Assembly (NCBI GenBank): GCA_052390035.1
Contig: JBQTHI010000015.1
Coordinates: 1-24,195 of the forward strand
Length of the DNA: 24,195 nt
From: JBQTHI01 sp052390035
Lineage (GTDB): Bacteria > Actinomycetota > Acidimicrobiia > Spongiisociales > ZC4RG35
Reading direction: 5' to 3'
Positions 6,262-14,419 of this stretch are shown here, piece by piece (the stretch's first letter is position 1; each line of letters opens with the position of its first letter). A program made the position numbers and the translations under genes. The notes under the pieces were generated by a model. That model worked only from the letters and a program-made list of their open reading frames with translations, was not told where the DNA came from and ran no database searches.

Positions 6262-7707
6262 CTAGCCGATCGACTCGAACAGGACACCGAGGCCACCCAT
6301 CACGTCCGGGCCGAGATCGACCCGCAGTACCCGCCGGTTTCGTTCGCGCAAAGCCTGATAATCACCCAACGCCTGGGCGGCAATCACCTTGCCGAAAGTC
6401 GTCGAAGTTTCGGGGATGGCCATGTCTTCGGTGGGCGAGTCGACCAGTTGAAGGAAGACCCCGTTGTTGGAACCGCCCTTGTGTAGTTGTCCGGTCGAAT
6501 GGAGGAAACGGGGCCCATAGCCGACAGTCGTAGCGTTCCCGGACCTGTTCCCGATCTTGTGTCGCAACTCGGCAATGGAGGCATCGACTACCGGTCGATA
6601 GGGAAGAAAGGCCTGAACGGCGAAATAGTCGGTTGGGCCGAGAGTCATCATGAGTTCGTCAAGCCGGTCGGAGAGGACGGGGGCCGACACGTCGACCAGA
6701 TCGACCCGGGCGGGCTCCACTTCGAGAGCCTGGCGAGCCCGCTGTTTGGCCAGCTCGACGTCCGGCTGGTCGAAAGGATGGACGCCCAACATCCGTCCGG
6801 CTATCGAGGTGGCGATCATCGCGGCCATCATCTCGGTGCCCAGCCGATATGTGTCATCCAGCCGGTACTCGCGGAAGATCCGGTCGTCGCCATACCGTTC
6901 GAGGGCCGGCTCACCCGCCACCGGGACGATCCCCTTGCCGTCTTTGCCGAGGCTTTCCGCCACGAGTTGTTCGAGCCATGCCGGGAATGCCGCGAGGTCA
7001 GGGGAGGTGACGAACGTCAGCTTGTCACGTCCTGCTCCGGCTGCCTCGCCCCACTCGATGCCGGTCTGAACCGCCTGCCCCCAATCGACCTCTCGGGAGG
7101 CCGTCACCAGTCGCTCTAGGTCGACCCCGATCATGGCGGCGGGTAACAGTCCAAACGGGGTGAACGCCGAGAAGCGTCCACCGACATCTGGAGGCGCCAA
7201 AACCAAGGAGCGAAACCCACGCTCGACGGCCAGGTCCGCCAGCGACGAACCCGGATCGGTCACGGCAACGAACCGCGACCCATCGCCGTTGGTCAGCCGC
7301 CAGAAATATCGAAAACCGGAGATCGTTTCGAGGGTGCCCCCCGACTTGGAGGACACGATGAAGATCGTCCGGTGCGGATCAATGGATGACGCCACCCGAG
7401 CGACCTGGTCCGGGTGGGTCGAATCAAGCACCACCAGCGACGGATGGCCAGGCGCCGATCCGATCACAGCACCGAACACCTCCGGAGCGAGCGACGAGCC
7501 GCCCATGCCGAGCAACACGACGGACTCCGTACCTGCGGCCAGCGCCGTCTCGGCGATCTCGCCTAACTCGCCTAGTCGTGTTCGTATGGTCTGAGGTAAA
7601 TCGATCCAGCCCAGCCGGTCGGCCAGTTCCGGCGTGTCAGGCTCGCCCCAGAGCGTGGGATCCTTAGCCTGCAGACGGGTGACCAAGGTCTCGGTGGAGG
7701 TCTCCAC
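6262..7707 (-). CDS. pgi: Glucose-6-phosphate isomerase
   Basis: A 481-aa SIS-domain enzyme that interconverts glucose 6-phosphate and fructose 6-phosphate in the cytoplasm. The first SIS domain carries 'VVLLGMGGSSLAPEVF' and the phosphate-binding 'FIVSSKSGGTLET'. 'DPGSSLADLA' and 'GGRFSAFTPFGLLPAAMIGVD' follow, matching the PGI pattern [GGR-(Y/F)-S-x-x-(T/S)-x-x-G]. The C-terminal part includes 'HPFDQPDVELAK' and 'LHKGGSNNGVFLQL'. This sequence type often occurs fused behind transaldolase in Actinobacteria and Chloroflexi; here it is a single-domain protein. The start is a GTG at 7705-7707 with only a weak ribosome site. It lies 33 bases downstream of the cupredoxin-like lipoprotein on the same strand, so co-transcription is possible. 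TAG is its stop, showing amber is an ordinary stop in this genome. Confidence 0.92.
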   Translation of the reverse strand: METSTETLVTRLQAKDPTLWGEPDTPELADRLGWIDLPQTIRTRLGELGEIAETALAAGTESVVLLGMGGSSLAPEVFGAVIGSAPGHPSLVVLDSTHPDQVARVASSIDPHRTIFIVSSKSGGTLETISGFRYFWRLTNGDGSRFVAVTDPGSSLADLAVERGFRSLVLAPPDVGGRFSAFTPFGLLPAAMIGVDLERLVTASREVDWGQAVQTGIEWGEAAGAGRDKLTFVTSPDLAAFPAWLEQLVAESLGKDGKGIVPVAGEPALERYGDDRIFREYRLDDTYRLGTEMMAAMIATSIAGRMLGVHPFDQPDVELAKQRARQALEVEPARVDLVDVSAPVLSDRLDELMMTLGPTDYFAVQAFLPYRPVVDASIAELRHKIGNRSGNATTVGYGPRFLHSTGQLHKGGSNNGVFLQLVDSPTEDMAIPETSTTFGKVIAAQALGDYQALRERNRRVLRVDLGPDVMGGLGVLFESIG

Positions 7708-7740
7708 CCCACCGAGAGTAGGCCCTAACCAGGCGGACCG

Positions 7741-8265
7741 TTAGCCCTCGACGGTGAACTCCTTGACCATTCCGAGGGTGTAGTGCGGGGCCCCACCTTC
7801 CAACTCCGGCGGACCTTCGGCGTTCGGATTGTCCATGGCCTCGGCCACCAATTCCGGGTCGGCTCCTTGCGGGATGAAGCAAAGAAGGACGTAACGGCCC
7901 GCCGCGGTCAGCGGCACCGAAGTCGCCCCCTCGGCCTCGGGGTTGATACCGCCTTCCCCGGGCAGGGCCAGCAAAAAACCGACCGTCTCCGCGACTCCCT
8001 CGTCCTCCTCTTCGGGCAACTCCAGCAACTCCTCGACGGTTCGGGTCTCCCCATCGGCGATGCGCAACACGACCATCTCGTGGACTTCTCTCGATGAGCC
8101 GTTCGTCAGGGTGACCTCGGCCCCGGTGGCAACCAGGCTCGGCATCCCGGCGAAGGCGTAGTCTTCGGCGGTGACCTCAATGGTCCCCGACACCGGGGCG
8201 CCACCACCGGCGTCACAGGCGGCGACCAATAGAGCAGCGACGGCGATGCGTCTGATCAGTTTCAT
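7741..8265 (-). CDS. Cupredoxin-like secreted lipoprotein
   Basis: A 174-aa lipoprotein. The signal peptide 'MKLIRRIAVAALLVAAC' has a lipobox (L-V-A-A-C, Cys17). The mature part is a single beta-rich domain with cupredoxin order: 'IEVTAEDYAFAGMPSLVATGAEVTLTN', then 'SSREVHEMVVLRI' (candidate His ligand), then 'AGRYVLLCFIP' (candidate Cys ligand) and 'PHYTLGMVKEFTVEG' (candidate His and Met ligands). The Cys and second His are separated by a longer insertion than in plastocyanin or azurin, so copper binding is plausible but not certain. An acidic Glu-rich loop sits in the middle. The start ATG is preceded by a strong AGGAGGGAG. It is anchored outside the membrane; partner and role are unknown. 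It precedes pgi by 33 bases on the same strand. Confidence 0.75.
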   Translation of the reverse strand: MKLIRRIAVAALLVAACDAGGGAPVSGTIEVTAEDYAFAGMPSLVATGAEVTLTNGSSREVHEMVVLRIADGETRTVEELLELPEEEDEGVAETVGFLLALPGEGGINPEAEGATSVPLTAAGRYVLLCFIPQGADPELVAEAMDNPNAEGPPELEGGAPHYTLGMVKEFTVEG

Positions 8266-8371
8266 TCTGCGGACTCCCTCCTGGCGCGTTGTCCCGCGCC
8301 CATTTGCTGACCGTAATCCTGGCTCGCTGCCGCTACGAGACCGTTACGGGAACTCCCGATAAGGTCGGGTG

Positions 8372-8797
8372 ATGCGACGACTCGGCTTTTTTCTATTGGC
8401 CGTGATTGGCTCGCTCCTAGCCGTGGCCAAACTCACACTAAAGGATCGGTCGACCGAGAATGCCGATGAGATCGATCTGTTGGCGGTGGCTGCCATCCGT
8501 CGGGTGGGCATGAAGGCGAATCCCTTTATCGGGGGCCGGGTATTGGCGGTCGCTGGCGGCGCCGACCTAGACCTGCGAAAGGTTGTACCCGCCCCGACCG
8601 GGGTCGAACTGGACCTGATTCTCATCGCCGGTTCGCTCATAATCCGGGTCCCCTCCGACTGGAGAATCGACAACGATGTCTCCCCCGTTCTTGGCCGCAT
8701 CGTCTCCCCCCCCGGCTCTCAAGAGCCCGACGCCCCGGTGCTGAGAGTCACCGGATCGGCCTTTCTCTCCCGACTCAGAGTGGCTGCCGAGCCTTAG
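8372..8797 (+). CDS. LiaF-like / cell-wall-active antibiotics response domain protein
   Basis: A 141-aa protein. An N-terminal membrane segment ('LGFFLLAVIGSLLAVAKL') is followed by a beta-helix-like domain with the pattern of LiaF C-terminal and related proteins: 'IGGRVLAVAGGADLDLRKVVPAPTGVELDLILIAGSLIIRVPSDWRI'. In Firmicutes LiaF inhibits the LiaRS envelope-stress two-component system; in Actinobacteria such proteins commonly sit beside PspC and NarL-type regulators. The start is ATG 8372 with AAGG at 8361-8364; GTG 8369 is the alternative. Its stop overlaps by 3-4 bases the stop of the convergent response regulator gene. The physical link to the PspC-kinase pair suggests it modulates or reports envelope stress. 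Confidence 0.7.
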   Translation: MRRLGFFLLAVIGSLLAVAKLTLKDRSTENADEIDLLAVAAIRRVGMKANPFIGGRVLAVAGGADLDLRKVVPAPTGVELDLILIAGSLIIRVPSDWRIDNDVSPVLGRIVSPPGSQEPDAPVLRVTGSAFLSRLRVAAEP

Positions 8798-9426
8798 ACC
8801 AGGCGGCGGTCGCTCGCCCATCTGGCCAGCTCGTGACGGTTGGAGAGCTGCAGCTTTCGCAACACTGCCGACACGTGCGCTTCGACGGTCTTGACGGACA
8901 AGCTGAGCTTGGCTGCAACCTGCTTGTAGGCAAATCCACGGGCGATGAGACGGAGCACCTCCCGTTCGCGTGGGGTGAGTTGGTCGAGTTCCTCGTCGAT
9001 CGGGACGGGAAGTCCGCCCGCAAACGCATCAAGGACGAACCCGGCCAGGCGCGGCGAGAACACCGCATCGCCGGCCTTGACCCGATCGATGGCCTCGGAA
9101 AGCTCATCTGCGCCAATGGTTTTGGTCACATAGCCCCGCGCCCCTGCCCGGATCAGGGCGATTACATCCTCGGCTGCGTCGGAAACCGACAAAGCGAGGA
9201 ACTTGATCTCCGGGTTGGTCTCGAGGATGGCCCCGACCACCGCCAACCCGCCTCCCCCGGGCATGTGCACATCGATCAGAACCACATCCGGGCGGGTGCT
9301 TCGGATTCCGGCGATGGCGTCATCGACGTCGGAAGCACTTCCGATGATCTCGACCGAACTTTCCAGTTCGGCCTTGACTCCAGCCAGGAACAGCCGGTGG
9401 TCGTCGACCAGGAAGAGACGGGTCAC
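8794..9426 (-). CDS. NarL/LuxR-family response regulator
   Basis: A 210-aa regulator with an N-terminal receiver domain and a C-terminal LuxR helix-turn-helix. The receiver has the acidic pair in 'LVDDH', the phospho-acceptor Asp52 in 'VVLIDVHMP', and the conserved Lys in 'GYVTKTI'. The DNA-binding domain is 'LTPREREVLRLIARG' followed by 'LSLSVKTVEAHVSAVLRKL' and 'HELARWA'. The GTG start overlaps the TGA of the histidine kinase gene by 4 bases (GTGA), so the two are translationally coupled and almost certainly a cognate pair. It probably activates the surrounding PspC/LiaF genes, but no operator repeat could be established. Confidence 0.93.
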   Translation of the reverse strand: MTRLFLVDDHRLFLAGVKAELESSVEIIGSASDVDDAIAGIRSTRPDVVLIDVHMPGGGGLAVVGAILETNPEIKFLALSVSDAAEDVIALIRAGARGYVTKTIGADELSEAIDRVKAGDAVFSPRLAGFVLDAFAGGLPVPIDEELDQLTPREREVLRLIARGFAYKQVAAKLSLSVKTVEAHVSAVLRKLQLSNRHELARWASDRRLV

Positions 9427-10625
9427 GATGCGGCCGCCGTCATGCCCGGCATCACAAGGTGAACCTCGGTTCCCTCCCCAGGTCGGCTTTCGATCGTGGC
9501 GGTTCCGCCGTGTCGGGCAATTCGTCCAAACACAGAATCGGACAATCCTCGCCGATCGGCCGGGACGGTGGCCTGATCGAAGCCCTTCCCCTGGTCAGTC
9601 ACCCACACCTCGGCGGTTCCGTCCTCCACCTCCAGGTACACCGAGATCCGATCGGCGCCGCTGTGCTGGGCGGCGTTGATCATCGCCTCGGTGGAGGCGG
9701 CCACCAGCGCCCGGCCGCGGTCGTCGAGGGTGGCGTCGCCTACCTTGACCAGCTCGATCGGCATATGGCGATCGTCCTCCACTCTTACCACCGCGGCCTC
9801 GAGAGCGGTGGAGAGAAGGTCCAGTCCCGACAAAGGAGCCCGGCCATACAGCCAGGTCCTCAGCTCCCGTTCCTGGGATCGAGCCAGGGACGCCATCTTC
9901 CGGGAGTCATCGCTTCGCTGGATGAGCGCCAGTGTCTGCAACACCGAATCGTGCAGATGAGCAGCCACCTCGGCCCGCTCCTCTTGACGCACCCGCTCCC
10001 GGCGCTCGCGCCCCAGATCCTCGGCCATTCGCAACATCCACGGACCGAACGCCAGCACTAATCCGGTGATGGTGAGCGCCACCGCCAGCAAGGTGAAACC
10101 AATCGCCGAGGCCGCTTCCAACGAGGCGAACAGCAAACCGAGCCCACCTAGCACCAACACCGACCCCCCGACCATACGGGGAACGGAAAGCCCACCGTCA
10201 CTGCCTGGGATGACGATCCGGGCCAGCGCCGGCGAGTCGGTGCGGTCCAATAAGGCGGCCAATCCAAAAGCAATAGTGGCGGTCACGGCGGTGAAGACAC
10301 CATCGAGGACTGCTCCGAGCCCGGTCAGTATCCCAAGCCCGCCGATGAAGGCCAGCGCCAACCCTAAGCGTTGCCGAAAATCGATCGACCTCGGCGGGCG
10401 ATCGTCCTCGAGGTCAGCCGTCAACCACCACAACCCAAGGTATACGACGATGCCCAAGCCCCACATGGTGGCGAGAGTGACAAAAGCCGCCCGCACGTAA
10501 CCATCGTCAATGCCAAGCCGGTCGGCGATGCCACCCGCCACCCCGGCCACCGCCCGGGCACGGCGCCGTCGGAAAAGGCCCAGCCGCTGGGCCCAGCCCC
10601 TATTGAGCCTTCCGTTTGAAGTCAT
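9423..10625 (-). CDS. PspC-domain sensor histidine kinase (HisKA_3 type)
   Basis: A 400-aa membrane kinase. Residues about 20-70 form a PspC domain ('RARAVAGVAGGIADRLGI' then 'YVRAAFVTLATMWGLGIVVYLGLWWL'). Further hydrophobic segments lie at about 85-125 and 150-195. The HisKA_3 dimerisation helix holds 'AEVAAHLHDSVLQTLALI' with phospho-accepting His225. The HATPase_c domain has the N-box 'EAMINAAQHSG' (Asn317) and G-box 'DQGKGFD'. PspC domains sense or bind envelope-stress components, so the kinase probably reports cell-envelope damage from within the membrane and phosphorylates the coupled regulator downstream. It starts at ATG 10625 with no ribosome site, and a candidate -10 about 10 bases upstream suggests a nearly leaderless mRNA. 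It is divergent from another PspC gene. Confidence 0.92.
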   Translation of the reverse strand: MTSNGRLNRGWAQRLGLFRRRRARAVAGVAGGIADRLGIDDGYVRAAFVTLATMWGLGIVVYLGLWWLTADLEDDRPPRSIDFRQRLGLALAFIGGLGILTGLGAVLDGVFTAVTATIAFGLAALLDRTDSPALARIVIPGSDGGLSVPRMVGGSVLVLGGLGLLFASLEAASAIGFTLLAVALTITGLVLAFGPWMLRMAEDLGRERRERVRQEERAEVAAHLHDSVLQTLALIQRSDDSRKMASLARSQERELRTWLYGRAPLSGLDLLSTALEAAVVRVEDDRHMPIELVKVGDATLDDRGRALVAASTEAMINAAQHSGADRISVYLEVEDGTAEVWVTDQGKGFDQATVPADRRGLSDSVFGRIARHGGTATIESRPGEGTEVHLVMPGMTAAAS

Positions 10626-10635
10626 CTACGGATCA

Positions 10636-10665
10636 ATGTTGGCAGCACCTCCCCAGCATGATCAA
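10636..10665 (-). promoter_or_regulatory. Possible promoter of the PspC-kinase operon
   Basis: On the minus strand TTGATC (10660-10665) and CAACAT (10636-10641) are separated by 18 bases, and the ATG lies about 10 bases beyond. The heptamer GATCAAT occurs twice on the plus strand (10631-10637 and 10660-10666), 29 bases apart, which could also be a regulator site. Confidence 0.3.
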
Positions 10666-10759
10666 TACGGGGCAACCCCCGTCGAACCCTTGCGTCTCAG
10701 GGTTGGCAGAGGGTGGTCCCCAATAGACGGTGGGGGTGGAAGTTCGCACCATCTCCAAC

Positions 10760-12001
10760 ATGGAAAACACACCCCCAGATCTCGCTACGGGCGGCTCGTC
10801 GCAAACCACGGCGCCACCCGCACCGTTCTACCGTCCCCGTGAAGGCCGTGTGGTCGCCGGCGTGGCGGCCGCCATCGCCGACCGGTTCGGGATTCCTCGT
10901 TGGGTAGCGCGCCTGACATTCGCCATCTTGATACTCGGGGACGGAGCCGGGCTCCTTCTCTACCTGGCCGGGTGGCTGCTGATACCGACCGAAGGTGAAA
11001 CCGAGTCAATCGGAAAGAAGTGGGCCAACCAGGCCCACAGCACCCGGCCCTGGGTCGGCATCGCCCTCATCGTGGTGGCGTCCGCCATCCTGTTCAGCAC
11101 CATCCCCTTCTTCGACGGGGGCCTGGTAATCCCCGTCGCCTTGCTCGTCGTGGGGATCCTCCTCTACCGGGGTGATCTCCACTTCACACCCGATCCCGCC
11201 AGAAAGGCTGAGCGAACCATGACCACAACCTCCGGCGCCGACACCGCCAGTCTCGGGAGGGCCGAGGTTGGCACCTCTGCCTCCACCCAGCTGTCAACCC
11301 CCCGCCCAGCCAAGCCCCGTCCCCCGGCATCACCGCTCGGACGACTGACGATCGGGGTGGCGATCATCGGACTCGGGCTGCTGGCGGTCATCGACCGTCT
11401 GTCACCAATGATCGACGCTCATCCCCGCCACTATTTCGCGCTGGCGATCGCCATCCTGGGCCTCGGAGTCCTCGTAGGAACCCTCTTCGGCCGGGCCCGC
11501 TGGCTCATCCCCTTCGGGTTGCTGATCATCCCAGCCGTGACCGGAGCGGCCATCGTCGAGTCGGCCGAGGGCAGCTGGAGAACTCCGGAGCTGATCCGTC
11601 CATCCAGCTTCGCTGGGGTGGACGGGTTCTACGAGCGGTCCGCCGGGGAGCTGGTGATCGATCTTCGGGACCTTCCCTGGAATGGTGAAACCATCGAACT
11701 CGCCGCCGAGGTCGGCGCCGGAACGCTGCATCTGATCGTGCCGGCTGGCGTCGGGATCGATGGCCAGGGCGAGGTTGGGGTCGGAGAGTTGCGGACCGAT
11801 GGCCAAAATCAGGGCGGCTTTGGCCTCTCGGTTCCGTTCAACGTGGAAGGCGAGCGGGGAACCATATTCGCCACGCTGGACGTTGGCGTCGGTCGGCTTG
11901 AGGTCGATGCGCGCCAGCGTTTCGACGACTCCCCCGAGGGCCGCCTCCGTTCTTACTTTCTCTCTTTGAAGAGCAATCCTGTCGAAGGAGCCAACAAGTG
12001 A
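10760..12001 (+). CDS. PspC-domain multipass membrane protein with LiaF-like C-terminal domain
   Basis: A 413-aa membrane protein. Residues about 22-75 are a PspC domain ('FYRPREGRVVAGVAAAIADRFGI' and 'LLLYLAGWLLIPTEGE'). Two hydrophobic segments lie at about 97-135. A Pro/Thr/Ser-rich cytoplasmic linker is followed by three more membrane segments (about 195-275). The soluble C-terminal domain is beta-repetitive ('GELVIDLRDL', 'EVGAGTLHLIVPAGVGI', 'LDVGVGRLEVDARQ'), typical of LiaF/DUF4097-like toastrack domains. It is probably an envelope-stress effector or sensor partner of the divergent PspC-kinase. The start ATG 10760 lacks a good ribosome site; GTG 10730 in frame is possible. Its stop overlaps by 4 bases the GTG start of the next gene. 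Confidence 0.85.
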   Translation: MENTPPDLATGGSSQTTAPPAPFYRPREGRVVAGVAAAIADRFGIPRWVARLTFAILILGDGAGLLLYLAGWLLIPTEGETESIGKKWANQAHSTRPWVGIALIVVASAILFSTIPFFDGGLVIPVALLVVGILLYRGDLHFTPDPARKAERTMTTTSGADTASLGRAEVGTSASTQLSTPRPAKPRPPASPLGRLTIGVAIIGLGLLAVIDRLSPMIDAHPRHYFALAIAILGLGVLVGTLFGRARWLIPFGLLIIPAVTGAAIVESAEGSWRTPELIRPSSFAGVDGFYERSAGELVIDLRDLPWNGETIELAAEVGAGTLHLIVPAGVGIDGQGEVGVGELRTDGQNQGGFGLSVPFNVEGERGTIFATLDVGVGRLEVDARQRFDDSPEGRLRSYFLSLKSNPVEGANK

Positions 12002-12273
12002 AAAGGCACACACTGGATCCGTGGTCGCTCGTGGGCGGCATGTTCTTGACCGGATTGGGCCTCGCATTCCTCCTCCCCTTTCAGCCGTTCGGGCTGGCGC
12101 AGGATGTGAGGACGATCTTCGGTCTGGTAGTGCCGGCCCTGGTGATCGTCGCCGGCTTCGCCCTGGTCGCACCAAGTCTGCGGCGCAGGCCGGAGCCCGA
12201 GACACCGCCGGTTACGCCCGAGGAGTTGGCTGCGACCGAGGAACTCCCCCCCTCACCCCTCGACACCCTCTAG
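11998..12273 (+). CDS. Small two-helix membrane protein coupled to the PspC gene
   Basis: A 91-aa protein starting at a GTG that overlaps the previous stop (GTGA). Two hydrophobic helices, 'LVGGMFLTGLGLAFLLPF' and 'TIFGLVVPALVIVAGFALVA', are followed by a basic RRR and an acidic, Pro-rich cytoplasmic tail. The short N-terminus and positive-inside rule suggest both ends are cytoplasmic. It belongs to no family I can name, but the translational coupling makes it a likely partner of the upstream PspC/LiaF-like protein. It ends 7 bases from the convergent pncB stop. Confidence 0.75.
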   Translation: MKRHTLDPWSLVGGMFLTGLGLAFLLPFQPFGLAQDVRTIFGLVVPALVIVAGFALVAPSLRRRPEPETPPVTPEELAATEELPPSPLDTL

Positions 12274-12280
12274 GCGTCTT

Positions 12281-13807
12281 CTACAACTCGCTGGCCCGGC
12301 TGATCAGATCCTGTTTCAGCCGGGCCAGCGCCGCGGACAGCGACACGTGATAGACGTGGGGATTGACCAGGCGGCGCACGCCCGGGTCGAGCCGCTCCAG
12401 GTCGGCAAGACGGCGTTGCTGTGCGGCGACCACTTGGTCGTGAGGTGAAGGCCGGTCACCGAACGCCACGGGCTGGGTGCGCTCCTCCAGGGAGCTCACC
12501 GAGCCGGTCCCGAGCCGGCGCATGACCCCGGTCTGGTTCGGATGGTGTAGCTCCAAGGGTGGGGCGGGGTGCTCGTCGGACAGCGCCAGCAGGTCGGCCG
12601 TCGCCACCCGCCTCTGGTCATAAACCCGCCAGGCCCGTTTGGCGCCCGGGTTCATCACCTTGGCCGGTGTATCCGACACTTTGATCGCCGGCTTCCACTC
12701 GCCGTTCTCTTCGATGGCGGCGAGCTTGTATACGCCGTCGAGATAAGGATCCCCCTGCGAGGTGGCAAGACGCGATCCGACGCCGAAAATGAGCCGCTTG
12801 ACGATCGCCTCGCCGTCTTCGCCGTAGCGGAGCGCCTCACCCAGGATCTGCTCGATGATCTGCCAGATGGTGATCTCGTCAAGCTCGGAGGAAAGCACGA
12901 TGCTGGTGTCGTTGAACCCGGCACGGTCGAGCATCTGCGCCGACCGGACCGCAAGGTAGGCGAGGTCGCCGGAGTCGAGCCGCACCCCCAGCGGCCGATG
13001 GCCGGATCGGCGAAGCTCCTCGAACACCCGGATCGCGTTGGGCATCCCCGACTCGAGGGTGTCGATGGTGTCCACCAGGAGCAGGCAATCGTCGGGGTAA
13101 ACGTCGGCGTAGGCCCGGAACGCCCCCATTTCACCCATCCCTAATGCCATGAAGGCTTGCACCATCGAGTGGGCATGGGTGCCGCGGGGGACGAAGCCCA
13201 ACTCGTACGAGCGTCCCACCAGCGACGAACCGGCCGCTCCGCCGATGAGGGCGGCCCGGACCACAGAGTGAGCGCCGAACCCCTGGGCTCTGCGGGTTCC
13301 GAACTCGAGCACTGTCCCCCCTCGCGCCGCCTCCCACACTCGCGAGGCTTTGGTGGCGATCAGGGTTTCGAAGTTGAGGTGGTTGAGCAATGAAGTTTCC
13401 ACGAGTTGGGCCAGAATCAGCGGTCCCTCGACGACGGTGAGCGGCACCCCGGGGTGGACCACCCGCCCTTCGGGTACGGCCGATATCGACAGAGAGGCGA
13501 ATTGCCCGTTCTCCGCCAACCACTGCAGGAAGTCCGAGCCGAACAAGCGCCCTCCGTTGGCCGAGGGATGGGCGGCGAGGCGGTCCAGTTCGAAGCGATC
13601 GAATCGGGCTCCGGTCAACCAGTCGACGAAGGTTTGCATCCCGGCCGTGATGGCGTAACCGGCCTGATGCCCTCCATAATCGGGGTAGCTGCGGAAGAAA
13701 TGCTCGAAGCGAGCCCGATGGTCGGCCAGACCATGACGAAAATAGAGCTGGGCCATGGTGAGCTGGTATTGGTCGGTGAGAAGGACGTCGCCTGCCAGAT
13801 TCTGCAC
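12281..13807 (-). CDS. pncB: Nicotinate phosphoribosyltransferase
   Basis: A 508-aa enzyme of the NAPRTase family, converting nicotinate and PRPP (with ATP) to nicotinate mononucleotide in the Preiss-Handler NAD salvage route. The N-terminus has 'LLTDQYQLTMAQLYF', the family opening. 'ALIGGAAGSSLVGRSYELGFVPRGTHAHSMVQAF' contains the conserved G-T-x-A-H-x-x-V region. 'DCLLLVDTIDTLESG' and 'GVRLDSGDLAYLA' form the phosphoribosyl-binding site, and 'FGVGSRLATSQGDPYLDGVYKL' is the late conserved block. The start is a GTG at 13805-13807. It is divergent from pncA with only 27 bases between starts, and convergent and nearly touching the small membrane protein gene. The two genes supply successive steps: PncA makes nicotinate, PncB uses it. 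Confidence 0.95.
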   Translation of the reverse strand: MQNLAGDVLLTDQYQLTMAQLYFRHGLADHRARFEHFFRSYPDYGGHQAGYAITAGMQTFVDWLTGARFDRFELDRLAAHPSANGGRLFGSDFLQWLAENGQFASLSISAVPEGRVVHPGVPLTVVEGPLILAQLVETSLLNHLNFETLIATKASRVWEAARGGTVLEFGTRRAQGFGAHSVVRAALIGGAAGSSLVGRSYELGFVPRGTHAHSMVQAFMALGMGEMGAFRAYADVYPDDCLLLVDTIDTLESGMPNAIRVFEELRRSGHRPLGVRLDSGDLAYLAVRSAQMLDRAGFNDTSIVLSSELDEITIWQIIEQILGEALRYGEDGEAIVKRLIFGVGSRLATSQGDPYLDGVYKLAAIEENGEWKPAIKVSDTPAKVMNPGAKRAWRVYDQRRVATADLLALSDEHPAPPLELHHPNQTGVMRRLGTGSVSSLEERTQPVAFGDRPSPHDQVVAAQQRRLADLERLDPGVRRLVNPHVYHVSLSAALARLKQDLISRASEL

Positions 13808-13834
13808 GTCGCTATCTAACCTCGTTGTGAGCCC
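13808..13834. promoter_or_regulatory. 27-bp divergent spacer between pncB and pncA
   Basis: The spacer is too short for two conventional promoters plus leaders. On the pncB side TTAGATA ends 6 bases before the GTG, a spacing expected for the -10 of a leaderless transcript. No ribosome site precedes either start, except a weak GAGG on the pncB side. The -35 of each promoter must lie in the opposite gene. Confidence 0.35.
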
Positions 13835-14419
13835 ATGTTCTCATTGAACCCCGCTACCGCCCTCATCGTCGTCGACTGCCAAAACGACTTCGTCGATCCC
13901 GCCGGAAGCCTTTATGTGAAGGGTGGCGAAGCCGTGGTGGAGCGGATCAACGGGGCCATAGCGGAGGCTGCTGAGGCCCGAGCCTTCGTGGTTTACACCC
14001 GCGACTGGCATCCCGAGTCCACCCCGCATTTTCAGAAGGACGGCGGGATCTGGCCAGTGCATTGCGTGGCCGGAACCTGGGGCGCCGAGTTCTTCCCATT
14101 GCTCCAGGTGGTCGGGCCAGAGGTGCGCAAGGGCGCCAACGGCGAGGACGGATATTCGGGTTTCACCATGCGTGATCCGGTCACAGGCGAGGTAACGCCT
14201 ACCGCCCTCCACGGGATGTTGCAGGAGGTGGCGGCGAGCAGGGTGGTGGTGGCAGGTCTGGCCCTCGACTACTGCGTGAACGCCACCGGCCTCGACGCCC
14301 TCGAGTTGGGTTATGAAACCTCCTGCCCGTTGGAGTTGACCGCCGCCGTCAATCTCAGCCCCGAGGACGGGGCGACGGCCGCCGAACGTCTCCGGGCGGC
14401 GGGGGCTCACGTGTCCTGA
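13835..14419 (+). CDS. pncA: Nicotinamidase (isochorismatase-like hydrolase)
   Basis: A 194-aa hydrolase that deamidates nicotinamide to nicotinate for NAD salvage. The catalytic triad is visible: Asp14 in 'LIVVDCQNDF', Lys99 in 'EVRKGANG' and Cys147 in 'ALDYCVNATGLDAL'. The metal-binding residues of nicotinamidases are also present: Asp57 and His59 in 'TRDWHP' and His76 in 'WPVHC'. The V-x-A-x-D-Y-C-V block separates it from generic isochorismatases. The start is ATG 13835 with no ribosome site. The divergent neighbour pncB encodes the next step. Homologues also activate pyrazinamide in mycobacteria; whether this one does is not inferable. Confidence 0.93.
   Translation: MFSLNPATALIVVDCQNDFVDPAGSLYVKGGEAVVERINGAIAEAAEARAFVVYTRDWHPESTPHFQKDGGIWPVHCVAGTWGAEFFPLLQVVGPEVRKGANGEDGYSGFTMRDPVTGEVTPTALHGMLQEVAASRVVVAGLALDYCVNATGLDALELGYETSCPLELTAAVNLSPEDGATAAERLRAAGAHVS

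Noticed and set aside
6487..7119. Plus-strand frames opposite pgi
   Set aside because: They are antisense shadows of a well-supported glucose-6-phosphate isomerase.
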